DNA of 46,852 nt, from the NCBI GenBank assembly GCA_964386465.1, contig CAYLTU010000007.1:1-46852 (forward strand), read 5' to 3'. The notes beneath the pieces are model-generated. The model had not been told where the DNA came from, searched no databases, and saw nothing but the letters and a program-made list of their open reading frames with translations. This DNA comes from GCA-2717185 sp964386465 (GTDB lineage: Bacteria; Pseudomonadota; Alphaproteobacteria; UBA8366; GCA-2717185). The position numbers and the translations under genes were made by a program. This document shows positions 15,974 to 24,146 of this stretch, one piece after another (the stretch's first letter is position 1; every line of letters begins with the position of its first letter).

Positions 15974-17173
15974 ATGGCACATGATTCAAAGCTCAAGTTT
16001 TTCTATCAATCCGAGAAAATTAAGCTTTTCGCTATAATTTTTTTGAGCGCCGCGACGCTTGGCGTTTTTGAAGCGGACGATCGCTATGCAATCGTCCAAC
16101 AGGATTTACTGCCGAACCTGGATTTTCAACAAGTTGGGCGGTATTGGCGCGCAACGAAGGGTGACATACACCTAATTCCCAATCCTCCAGCGACGCTCGT
16201 GCTCAAGAACGACGGTCGTCGTCAGACATTTATTACCCAAACGCTCGAAAATCCGCACCGGTTCGACAATTTCCTGATTTCGGTCGAGGCTCGATTCGAC
16301 GGCATCGAAGCCGGGCCCGCCTGGTGGCAGAAAGCCGGCGTCCTCATTCAGAGTTACGACGGCGACGGGAATCGGATGGCATACTGGCCGTCCGAAGTCG
16401 CATTTCAATCCGGCACACACCCCTGGCACCGCTACGACGCCGTCATACCCGCGAGCGCAGCCATAAAAAATATGCAGATATTCATCCTGCATGGCGGGAA
16501 GTCAGGCGAACTGCGAATTCGGAAACTGCGGATCGATTCGGCGGAAGAAGCTATCTGGTTTTCGGCCTCGGAAATGACGTTGCGCTTCCTTTGGTTTGCA
16601 GTTGGCGCTTGGATTCTTGTACCGCTCTTCATTCAAAACCGCCGCGCGCCGATAGCCTGCATGACTTTGGCGACTTTCGCGGGGATTCTCGCGGTCTCCA
16701 TCCTGCCGCAACCTTTGTTGTCGACATCCAGCAAACCGGCGCTCGATAGGTTAGCCGAATTCGCAATCCCCGCGGAAAAGGAACCCAAAGCGCCCGCTGA
16801 AGCGAACACACAAAGGGAAGCCTCCAAGGCTGCGGCCGAAACCAAACGTCAGAAGAAGAAGCCGGCAAAACGGGAGAGCGTTCGAGCCGGCAAGACGCAA
16901 TTTCAGATCAAAGGGGATCGCCGACAGTACATCGCACACTTCTTGAGTCACGCAGTCCTGGCATTACTGGCCGGTCTGGCATTTTCAAGGGCCGGTTGGT
17001 GGCGGCTCTCGCTTTGCCTGCTTCTCGCCGGCGCGACGAACGAACTCCTGCAGGTCTTTGTCATCACGCGGTCGGCCGGCCTTGCCGATGGCATAGCAAA
17101 CATCGCGGGTGCGGGAGGCGGACTGCTTTTGATAATCGCGTTCCGCATCGTGCAACAGCGCCTGAGCGCATGA
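15974..17173 (+). CDS. Membrane protein with extracytoplasmic beta domain and C-terminal VanZ-like domain
   Basis: A 399-residue protein. After one N-terminal membrane segment (KLFAIIFLSAATLGVF) comes a beta-rich, probably periplasmic domain (about residues 45-190) resembling carbohydrate-binding or concanavalin-like folds, with WWQKAGVLIQSYDGDGN. Two membrane segments follow (about 200-250), then a soluble, strongly basic Ala/Lys linker (KRQKKKPAKRE), and a C-terminal VanZ-like half with HFLSHAVLALLAGLAF, ATNELLQVFVITR and LADGIANIAGAGGG. VanZ-like domains are often tied to cell-surface polymer or glycopeptide phenotypes, but the function is unknown. It is followed by a 2OG oxygenase gene 64 bases on. 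Confidence 0.75.
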   Translation: MAHDSKLKFFYQSEKIKLFAIIFLSAATLGVFEADDRYAIVQQDLLPNLDFQQVGRYWRATKGDIHLIPNPPATLVLKNDGRRQTFITQTLENPHRFDNFLISVEARFDGIEAGPAWWQKAGVLIQSYDGDGNRMAYWPSEVAFQSGTHPWHRYDAVIPASAAIKNMQIFILHGGKSGELRIRKLRIDSAEEAIWFSASEMTLRFLWFAVGAWILVPLFIQNRRAPIACMTLATFAGILAVSILPQPLLSTSSKPALDRLAEFAIPAEKEPKAPAEANTQREASKAAAETKRQKKKPAKRESVRAGKTQFQIKGDRRQYIAHFLSHAVLALLAGLAFSRAGWWRLSLCLLLAGATNELLQVFVITRSAGLADGIANIAGAGGGLLLIIAFRIVQQRLSA

Positions 17174-17237
17174 CGGCTGCCGTTGCACCTGTTAGAACAA
17201 GACGGTCCTGATCGATAACGGCGCGGCGCAAAGACGA

Positions 17238-17894
17238 ATGCAGAACCAACCAATTTCCGTCTCGGAACAGATACTCTGGGCGACCTCCCTTTATACGATC
17301 GCGAATCCGGTCCACGACCAAATCGTCGAGTCCATCAAACGGTTCATGTACGATGAAGAAAATCGGCACGACGTTTCGATCGCGAGCGGCATTGCGGAAA
17401 ACGTGAAGAGCGGCCTGTTCGAGAGCAGGTTCGATTTTTTTGAAACCGAAGACCCGGTAATCAAGACGTTGAAAAGTTTCTGTGCCACCGCAATCTTGGA
17501 GGTCGCGAAACATGTCAATGACGGGTACTGGGAGAAGGACGGCAATTTCTCGCTGGAGTTCCATGAAAGCTGGTTCCACATCACGCGGGAAGGCGGCTTT
17601 CACGACTTCCACAACCACCCAAACTGCTCGTGGTGCGCGATATATTATCTCGATATTGGCGATTCGGCGGGAACCGACGGCGGCAACGCCTTCTTCGACC
17701 CACGGCCCGCAGCACACAACTACAACGACTACGGGACGGCCTATCTCGACGGCAAGACGCGTTTCGACACGACTCCGAAGGAAGGCAACTTAGTGATTTT
17801 TCCGTCGTATCTGTATCATTCCGCGCCACCCTATCACGGCGCGAAGGACCGCATAATTATTGCCATGAATTCGAGCATTCATTACGACCCTTAG
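17238..17894 (+). CDS. Putative 2-oxoglutarate/Fe(II) oxygenase (TIGR02466-like)
   Basis: A 218-residue protein whose second half has the look of the TIGR02466 putative 2OG-Fe(II) oxygenases: ESWFHITREGGFHDFHNHPNCSW gives the metal-binding histidine pair, CAIYYLDIGD follows, and NLVIFPSYLYHSAPPYHG supplies the distal histidine, with an Arg in KDRIIIAMN as the likely 2-oxoglutarate contact. The N-terminal third is helical (EQILWATSLYTIANPVHD). Members are usually found near secondary-metabolite or protein-modification genes, with substrate unknown. The downstream gene starts 14 bases after the stop, so the two are probably co-transcribed. Confidence 0.75.
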   Translation: MQNQPISVSEQILWATSLYTIANPVHDQIVESIKRFMYDEENRHDVSIASGIAENVKSGLFESRFDFFETEDPVIKTLKSFCATAILEVAKHVNDGYWEKDGNFSLEFHESWFHITREGGFHDFHNHPNCSWCAIYYLDIGDSAGTDGGNAFFDPRPAAHNYNDYGTAYLDGKTRFDTTPKEGNLVIFPSYLYHSAPPYHGAKDRIIIAMNSSIHYDP

Positions 17895-17908
17895 GGCAGA
17901 GGCTTTGT

Positions 17909-18739
17909 ATGAATGAGGTAAAACCGGACGTGCGTCTCTCGGTCCTGGACAGCATAACGAAACTCACGGATGACCATCGCGGACAGGTCGTCGTCGCCGC
18001 CTCGCACGGTGCGGAATATGCGGCCTATCTGGCGGCAAAAGGCGGTGTGCGGGCGGTCATCCTGAACGATGCCGGCGTGGGCAAAGACAGGGCCGGCATT
18101 TCCGGACTGCCCTATCTCGACGCGCTCGGCATTGCCGCCGCCACGATAGGGTATCGCACCGCGCGCATCGGCGACGGGGCGGATATGAAGTCGCGCGGCG
18201 CCGTCAGCCATGTCAATTCGGAAGCGAAGAAACTCGGTTGCGCGCCGGGACAAACCTGTGCCGCCTGCGCCGATCTGCTGCGTGGCGCGGAATCAGTTGC
18301 GGCCAGCCCACCACCACAGACGGAGAATCGCATCCTCTTGCGCGAAAATACAGGTGGGCCCGCGGTCTGGGGACTGGATTCCGCTTCCCTGCTGTTACCG
18401 GAAGATGCGGAGCATATCGTTATCTGCGGTTCGCATGGCGAAGCGTTGGGCGGCCGGCCGGAGACGGCGTTGCGCCATGATGCGGTCGCAGCCGTCTTCA
18501 ACGATGCGGGAATCGGAATAGACGATGCCGGGATCAGCCGACTACCCGCCCTCGACGGCCGGAATATCCCCGCCGCCACGGTTTCGGCCGACAGCGCACG
18601 GATCGGCGACGCCCAATCGATCTACGACGACGGCGTGATTTCCAGGGTCAACGCGACCGCAGCCGCCTTGGGCGTAACGCCAGGCATACGCACACCGGAC
18701 TTCGTGAACCTCGTGATCGCCGCCTTGAAAAGGAAATAG
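17909..18739 (+). CDS. Unknown protein made of two homologous domains
   Basis: I do not recognise this 276-residue protein. It is an internal duplication: residues about 24-125 and 170-275 share, in order, SHG, AVILNDAG versus AVFNDAG, the string AGIS-x-LP-x-LD, GIAAATI versus NIPAATV, ARIGD and a VN-x4-A-LG end. The first copy adds a cysteine cluster (CAPGQTCAACADLL) missing from the second. The SHG and NDAG motifs look like active-site loops. The start at 17909 follows an AGGGCAGAGG ribosome-site region; longer readings run through the previous gene in another frame. It lies 14 bases after the 2OG oxygenase and is convergent with the TPP enzyme, three bases between stops. Confidence 0.75.
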   Translation: MNEVKPDVRLSVLDSITKLTDDHRGQVVVAASHGAEYAAYLAAKGGVRAVILNDAGVGKDRAGISGLPYLDALGIAAATIGYRTARIGDGADMKSRGAVSHVNSEAKKLGCAPGQTCAACADLLRGAESVAASPPPQTENRILLRENTGGPAVWGLDSASLLLPEDAEHIVICGSHGEALGGRPETALRHDAVAAVFNDAGIGIDDAGISRLPALDGRNIPAATVSADSARIGDAQSIYDDGVISRVNATAAALGVTPGIRTPDFVNLVIAALKRK

Positions 18740-18742
18740 CGG

Positions 18743-20491
18743 TCAGACCGGCCGGTCGCCTTTTTCAACCTTGAGCACACGGCTGTCGACAGCCGGCAGC
18801 ATCTTGCCCGGGTCGCGGGTTACGACAACATCGACGACCGTCGGCCGGCTGGTTTCCGCCATTCCTGCTTGAATCGCACCAGCCAACGCCTCGGGATCCT
18901 CAACGCGAATGCCATGACAGCCAAAGGCTTCCGCGACCTGCGCGTAGTTCGTCTCCATCAGGTCGCTCGACTGATACTTACCGTCATACACCGCGTGCTG
19001 CAGCGCCTTCACGTATCCGGATGCGGCGTTATTCACGACCAGGATCGTTACCCCGGCCTTCATGCGCAGCGCAGTCTCCAATTCGCCGATTACCATATTG
19101 AAGCCGCCGTCGCCGGTCATCGCGACGACCGGGCTATCCGGCGCGCCCATCTGCGCGCCGATGGCGCCCGGCAAACCATAACCGATCGAGGCCAACCCGC
19201 GGTCGGCGATATAGGTCCGCCCCGCCCGTTTGGTGTCGTACAGCAATCCGGTCCAGTGCCCGGAGAAGCCGCCATCGGCGACGAGGATGGAATCCTCCGG
19301 CATCACATTGTTTAGCTCGTTGATCATGCGCGCCACATTGATCGGCCGCTCCGTGGAATTAAGCCGCTCGGCCGCCTCGTCGAGCCATTTCTTCATCCGT
19401 ACGGGGACTTCAGCGGCATAGTCCGTTCGCCTAGCCTTCGCGCCGTCGGCGCTGTCCGAAAGTTCCTCGCCCAGCGCGCGCAGCCCTTCACCCGCATCGC
19501 CGCAAAGCCCGGCATGCACGCGGGTCGTGCGACCGATCTCCTCGGCCAGCACATCGAGTTGGATCAGCGGCGTATCGGCGGGCAGGAGTTGGAACCGCTT
19601 GGTGGCGATCTCACCCAGCTTGCAGCCAACCACCATCAGACAGTCCGAGGTATCGATCAGATCGTTCGCGATCCGGGTGTAACGGCCGAACAGGCCAGCC
19701 GACAGCGGATGCGAACAGGCGATTGAGCCCTTGCCGCTCATCGTGTGGGCGACTGGTATATTGTGCGCTTCCGCGAAACTCTGCAGCGCCTCGTATCCAT
19801 TGGACAAGTGGATGCCGCCGCCGACCAGCAGCACCGGCCGCTCCGCCTTCGCCAGCATCGCCGCTGCCCGCGACACGTCGTCTGCGCCAGGCCGGATACG
19901 CCGCGCGGGGATCGTCTTGGTTTCTTCCTCGATCCAGAAATCGTCAGCCGCGAATTCGTGCGTTTCATGGCAGACGTCTTCCGGCACGTCGAGGATCACC
20001 GGACCCGGACGTCCGCTGGTCGCCACCGCGAAGGCGCGTCGCACGAGTTCCGGAATGCGTTTGCCGCTCTCTATGCGGATGAGTTCCTTGACCGCAGGCG
20101 TCAGGATATCGACCTGACGACACTCCTGGGTCATGTTCTTCCAGGCATGCTCCCGATTGGCGTCGCCCGCCAGGACAACCAGCGGTACGCCCGCATTCAG
20201 CGATTCCACCAGTCCCGTGACAAGATTGGTCACGCCGGGACCCAAGGTCGCGTCGCACACGCCCGGCTTGCCCGTCACCCGCGCATAGGCATCGGCGATG
20301 AAGGCGCCGCAGCGCTCGTCATTGATCAGATTGTGATTCATTCCAAGCGACCGCACTGCCTCGTAAAAGGGCAGCAGTTGGAAGCCACCCATGCCGAGCA
20401 TAAGACTGACGTCGTGCGCCTGCAGCATTTCCGCCAGGGCTTCGCCGCCGTTCAGGCTTCGGGTGATATTGTCCTTGTTCGGCGTGCTCAT
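18743..20491 (-). CDS. Thiamine-diphosphate enzyme, acetolactate synthase large-subunit-like
   Basis: A 582-residue ThDP enzyme with the three-domain POX/AHAS architecture. The catalytic glutamate is E59 in INDERCGAFIADAYARVTGKPG. The central domain starts near RPVLLVGGGIHLSN, and the cofactor motif is GDGGFNMVIGELETALR with the downstream NN. It fits acetolactate synthase-like enzymes acting on 2-oxoacids. No small regulatory subunit is nearby, arguing against a standard IlvB. Its start overlaps the stop of the E1 beta gene by four bases, so it is the last gene of the operon running down from 24038. It may be a decarboxylase or carboligase for a 2-oxoacid produced by that pathway. Confidence 0.85.
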   Translation of the reverse strand: MSTPNKDNITRSLNGGEALAEMLQAHDVSLMLGMGGFQLLPFYEAVRSLGMNHNLINDERCGAFIADAYARVTGKPGVCDATLGPGVTNLVTGLVESLNAGVPLVVLAGDANREHAWKNMTQECRQVDILTPAVKELIRIESGKRIPELVRRAFAVATSGRPGPVILDVPEDVCHETHEFAADDFWIEEETKTIPARRIRPGADDVSRAAAMLAKAERPVLLVGGGIHLSNGYEALQSFAEAHNIPVAHTMSGKGSIACSHPLSAGLFGRYTRIANDLIDTSDCLMVVGCKLGEIATKRFQLLPADTPLIQLDVLAEEIGRTTRVHAGLCGDAGEGLRALGEELSDSADGAKARRTDYAAEVPVRMKKWLDEAAERLNSTERPINVARMINELNNVMPEDSILVADGGFSGHWTGLLYDTKRAGRTYIADRGLASIGYGLPGAIGAQMGAPDSPVVAMTGDGGFNMVIGELETALRMKAGVTILVVNNAASGYVKALQHAVYDGKYQSSDLMETNYAQVAEAFGCHGIRVEDPEALAGAIQAGMAETSRPTVVDVVVTRDPGKMLPAVDSRVLKVEKGDRPV

Positions 20492-21462
20492 ACGCCCATC
20501 TCCTCGACTGTATTCATGATATCAGCGACGCGTACGCGGCACAGATCCTCCAGGGGCGGTGCGTAGGGAATCGGTATACGCGGCGCGCCGAGACGACGAA
20601 CCGGGGATTTCAACCGGTCGTTCAAGGTTTCCGAGACCGTCGCGGCGACTTCCGCCCCGAAGCCGCATACCTTGACCGCCTCGTGGACGATCACAAGCCG
20701 TCCCGTCTTCTCCACCGATGCGAACACGGCTTCCTTGTCCCAGGGCCACAGGCTGCGCAAATCGACAATCTCCACCGAAACGCCTTTCTCGGCTGCCACC
20801 TCGGCCGCTTGCCGCGCAACCTGCAACGCACCGGACCAGGTGACGATCGTCAAATCGTCGCCAGCCCGATCGATTTGAGCCTTACCGATGGGAATCGTTT
20901 CGTCGTCACCGTCCGGGACATCGCCTTCGACATCCCAGCTGTCCTTGTGCTCCATGAAGACTACGGGATCGTCGCAACGGATCGCCGATTTCAGAAGGCC
21001 GCGGTTATCCGCCGGCGTTCCCGGCGCCAACACGACGAAACCGGGCGTATGCACGTACCAGGACTCGAGCGATTGCGAGTGCTGCGCCGCGGACGAACGC
21101 CACATCCCGATCGGTTGACGAATGACCAGCGAGACACGCGTCTGCCCGCCGAACATGTAGCGCGCCTTGGCGGCCTGATTGACCATTTCGTCCATTGCGC
21201 AAAGCGCGAAGTCGGCGAAGCGCAACTCGACGACCGGGCGCGTACCGACCATCGCCGCGCCAACCGCGGCGCCCATGATCGTTGATTCGGAAATCGGCGT
21301 GCTGACCACTCGGGCCGGGCCGAATTCGTCGCGCAAGCCGGCATACTGACCGAAAACGCCGCCATCGCCGACATCCTCGCCCAGGGTCCACACCGTCGGA
21401 TCGCGCCGCATTTCTTCAATGAGCGCCGCGCGCGAGGCGTCTTTGTAGGTCATCACGGTCAT
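20488..21462 (-). CDS. 2-oxoacid dehydrogenase E1 component, beta subunit
   Basis: A 324-residue transketolase-type beta subunit of a 2-oxoacid dehydrogenase, of the pyruvate or acetoin class. Visible stretches are GEDVGDGGVFGQYAGLRDEFGPARVVSTPISE, RPVVELRFADFALCAMDEMVNQAAK, and the C-terminal DLRSLWPWDKEAVFASVEKTGRLVIVHEA (each quoted in part of the chain). It pairs with the alpha subunit encoded immediately upstream, overlapping by four bases. No E2 or E3 gene lies next to it, so either these are elsewhere or the E1 works with another acceptor, as acetoin dehydrogenase E1 can with artificial acceptors. Confidence 0.88.
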   Translation of the reverse strand: MTVMTYKDASRAALIEEMRRDPTVWTLGEDVGDGGVFGQYAGLRDEFGPARVVSTPISESTIMGAAVGAAMVGTRPVVELRFADFALCAMDEMVNQAAKARYMFGGQTRVSLVIRQPIGMWRSSAAQHSQSLESWYVHTPGFVVLAPGTPADNRGLLKSAIRCDDPVVFMEHKDSWDVEGDVPDGDDETIPIGKAQIDRAGDDLTIVTWSGALQVARQAAEVAAEKGVSVEIVDLRSLWPWDKEAVFASVEKTGRLVIVHEAVKVCGFGAEVAATVSETLNDRLKSPVRRLGAPRIPIPYAPPLEDLCRVRVADIMNTVEEMGV

Positions 21463-22466
21463 TCCGCGCCCCCCACATCCTGCACGTCGGAAGCGGCGAG
21501 TGCGTTGTCAGGCCAGGGCGCGGCGGCAGCGATATCGTAGGCGTCCACCATCTCCTGCTTAGCATCCCTCTCGATTGCTTCGAGATCGCCCGCCGCTATT
21601 CCAGAATTCGTCAGAAACCGCTGAGCGAGGATCATGGGGTCGTGTTCGAGGAATTCCGCGATTTCCTCCGCCGGCCGCCAGGTCCCGGGATCGGCGACGG
21701 TATGGCCCCGCTGCCTATAGGTCTTGGCGTGAATGAATTGTGGTCCACCACCGCCAGCGCGCATCTCCTCCACCAACCGTCCGGCCAGTGCGTCGATGGC
21801 CATCACGTCGTTGCCGTCGATGGGATGGGCGGGGACGCCGAGGCTTTCGGCCCGCGCCGCGGGCCCGGGTCCACCGGTCATTTCGCCGGTTCGCGTCCGC
21901 GCCGCATAGCGGTTGTCCTCGCAGACGAAGAGGACCGGCAGGTCGTAGATCCGGGCCCAGTTGAGCCCTTCGAGAAACGGCCCCCGGTTCACCGCACCGT
22001 CGCCGAAAAAGCACGCCACGACCGCGTCCTCGCCCAGCAGCCGCTTGGCCTGCGCCGCTCCGGCCGCGATCGGGATGCCGGCGGCGACGATTCCGTTGGC
22101 GCCCAACATACCAACCGAAAAATCGGCGATATGCATGGAGCCGCCCTTGCCGTCGCTGGTACCGCCGGCGCGGCCGAACAGCTCTCGCATCATCGCCTCC
22201 GGACTCGCGCCTTTGGCAATCGTATGGCCATGGCCACGATGCGTACTGGTGATCAGATCGGAGATACGGAGGTTGCCGCAAACACCAGCCGCGACCGCCT
22301 CTTGGCCGATGGAAAGATGTGCGGCGCCCGTGATCAATCCTTCGCCCACGGCTCTCTCCGCCGCTTCTTCAAACGCTCGAATCCGAGACATCGTCGCGAA
22401 GAGCGACAGGATACGCTGTGCGGAAGGAACAGGATCACCGGAGATTGGTGACTGTGTGGTCGTCAT
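21459..22466 (-). CDS. 2-oxoacid dehydrogenase E1 component, alpha subunit
   Basis: A 335-residue ThDP-binding alpha subunit. The cofactor motif is FFGDGAVNRGPFLEGLN with the closing EDNRYAA, and the start of the active-site entrance is GHGHTIAKGASPEAMMRELFGRAGG with DGKGGSMHIAD, characteristic of pyruvate or acetoin E1 alpha. Together with the beta subunit it decarboxylates a 2-oxoacid and transfers the acyl or hydroxyalkyl group. It overlaps the beta gene by four bases and follows the UxaA-type dehydratase gene 54 bases downstream, so an operon is likely. Confidence 0.88.
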   Translation of the reverse strand: MTTTQSPISGDPVPSAQRILSLFATMSRIRAFEEAAERAVGEGLITGAAHLSIGQEAVAAGVCGNLRISDLITSTHRGHGHTIAKGASPEAMMRELFGRAGGTSDGKGGSMHIADFSVGMLGANGIVAAGIPIAAGAAQAKRLLGEDAVVACFFGDGAVNRGPFLEGLNWARIYDLPVLFVCEDNRYAARTRTGEMTGGPGPAARAESLGVPAHPIDGNDVMAIDALAGRLVEEMRAGGGGPQFIHAKTYRQRGHTVADPGTWRPAEEIAEFLEHDPMILAQRFLTNSGIAAGDLEAIERDAKQEMVDAYDIAAAAPWPDNALAASDVQDVGGAE

Positions 22467-22520
22467 GGCTCTTTACTAATTCGGTTGGTTTGTACGAGGC
22501 GAAAGGCCGGGCGCGCATTC

Positions 22521-24038
22521 CTACATGACGGCGCCGATTTGCCAAGGTACGAATTCGTCGTCCCCAAAACCGAAAAGCTCCGACTTCGTCGAATCGCCCG
22601 AAGCGACCTGCAAGATGCGGTCGAAAATTCGGCCGCCGACGCCGTCTATGGATTCGCCGGAATCGACGACGCCGCCGCAATTGATATCCATGTCCTCGTC
22701 CAAGCGCTCGAACATCGCAGTATTGGTCGCGAGCTTGAGACTGGGCGCCGGTTTGCAACCGTAGACAGAACCCCGGCCGGTGGTGAAACAAACGATATTC
22801 GCACCGCTCGCCACCTGTCCGGTGATCGAGCACGGGTCGTAACCCGGTGAATCCATAAACACGAAACCGTTTTCGGTTACCGGTTCGGCATAATTGTAGA
22901 CGCCGCACAGATTGGTCGTGCCACCCTTGGCTGCCGCACCGAGTGATTTCTCCAGGATCGTCGTCAAACCGCCCTCCTTGTTGCCCGGCGACGGATTGTT
23001 GTTCATCTCACCACCGTTACGCACCGTATAGGCCTCCCACCAGCGGATACGCTCGATCAGCTTCTCGCCGACCTCGCGGCTGACCGCACGCCGCGTTAGG
23101 AGGTGCTCGGCGCCGTAGATTTCCGGCGTTTCGCTCAAGATCGCCGTGCCGCCATGGCCCACCAGCAGATCGACCGCCGCGCCCAGCGACGGGTTGGCGG
23201 TTATGCCGGAATAGGCATCCGAACCACCGCATTGCAAGGCGAGGGTCAGATGCTCCGCCGACACCGTCTCGCGTCGCGCCTTGTTCGCCTCGGGCAGCAT
23301 CTCGCGGATCAGCGCGGCGCCACGCTCGACGGAGCGGCGCGTACCGCCGGAATCCTGAATGGTCATCGTCTGGAAGAGCGGTCCCCGTTCGATTCCGTAG
23401 GCCTCGAGCAGGAAGTCGATCTGATTGACCTCGCAGCCCAGCCCGACCATCAGCACACCCGCAAAATTCGGATGCCGTGCATAGCCCCACAAGGTGCGCT
23501 GCAAATTGGCGTATCCTTCGCCGGTATCCGCCATCCCGCAGCCGGTCCCGTGCACCAACGCGACAACGCCGTCGACATTCGGAAAGGCCGTCAGATCCTC
23601 TTGTCGGACGGCATCGGCAATGTAGCGCGCAACGGAGGCCGAGCAATTGACGCTGGTCAGAATGCCGATGTAATTGCGCGTCCCGACACGGCCATTGCCC
23701 CGCAAATAACCTTCGAAAGTCCGGCGTTCCGCGACGTAGTCCGTCGGCCGCGCCTCTTCGCAATAGGCGTAGTCGCGCTCGAAGTCGCGCACCGCCACGT
23801 TGTGCACATGCACATGCGCCCCCGGCTCGATATCTTCGTTCGCGAACCCAATGATTTGGTTGTATTTTCGAACTGCGGCGCCTGCGGCGATCGGCTCGAC
23901 CGCGATCTTATGTCCTGCTGGAATCGTGCCCGCGCAGGCAATACCAGCGGCTTCCGTCCCGGGCAGGAGGTCGACTCTCGCGACGACAACATTGTCGGCG
24001 GCATTGAGGCGTATGGTCAGTGGTTTCGCGGTCGTCAT
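22521..24038 (-). CDS. UxaA-family dehydratase (altronate/galactarate dehydratase-like)
   Basis: A 505-residue protein. Residues 1-90 are an SAF-type domain (IRLNAADNVVVARVDLLPGTEA), and the remainder is the catalytic UxaA part, with GRVGTRNYIGILTSVNCSA, HGTGCGMADTG, GLGCEVNQIDFLL, LALQCGGSDAYSGITANP and the closing CFTTGRGSVYGC. Conserved cysteines and histidine fit the iron-dependent dehydratases that remove water from sugar acids such as altronate or galactarate. I choose ATG 24038, which has GAGGGGG just upstream, over 24080. It is the first gene of a four-gene operon with E1 alpha, E1 beta and a TPP enzyme, suggesting catabolism of a sugar acid or hydroxyacid through a 2-oxoacid. Confidence 0.85.
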   Translation of the reverse strand: MTTAKPLTIRLNAADNVVVARVDLLPGTEAAGIACAGTIPAGHKIAVEPIAAGAAVRKYNQIIGFANEDIEPGAHVHVHNVAVRDFERDYAYCEEARPTDYVAERRTFEGYLRGNGRVGTRNYIGILTSVNCSASVARYIADAVRQEDLTAFPNVDGVVALVHGTGCGMADTGEGYANLQRTLWGYARHPNFAGVLMVGLGCEVNQIDFLLEAYGIERGPLFQTMTIQDSGGTRRSVERGAALIREMLPEANKARRETVSAEHLTLALQCGGSDAYSGITANPSLGAAVDLLVGHGGTAILSETPEIYGAEHLLTRRAVSREVGEKLIERIRWWEAYTVRNGGEMNNNPSPGNKEGGLTTILEKSLGAAAKGGTTNLCGVYNYAEPVTENGFVFMDSPGYDPCSITGQVASGANIVCFTTGRGSVYGCKPAPSLKLATNTAMFERLDEDMDINCGGVVDSGESIDGVGGRIFDRILQVASGDSTKSELFGFGDDEFVPWQIGAVM

Positions 24039-24146
24039 GGTCGCCCCCTCGGCAGTCATCAATGTCCGAATGAGGCTCAATGTAGCGCCTGCGTGCGGCC
24101 CGTGCGACCGGCTTAAACGTCAAAGAACCTAACAAACCGATCCCGA

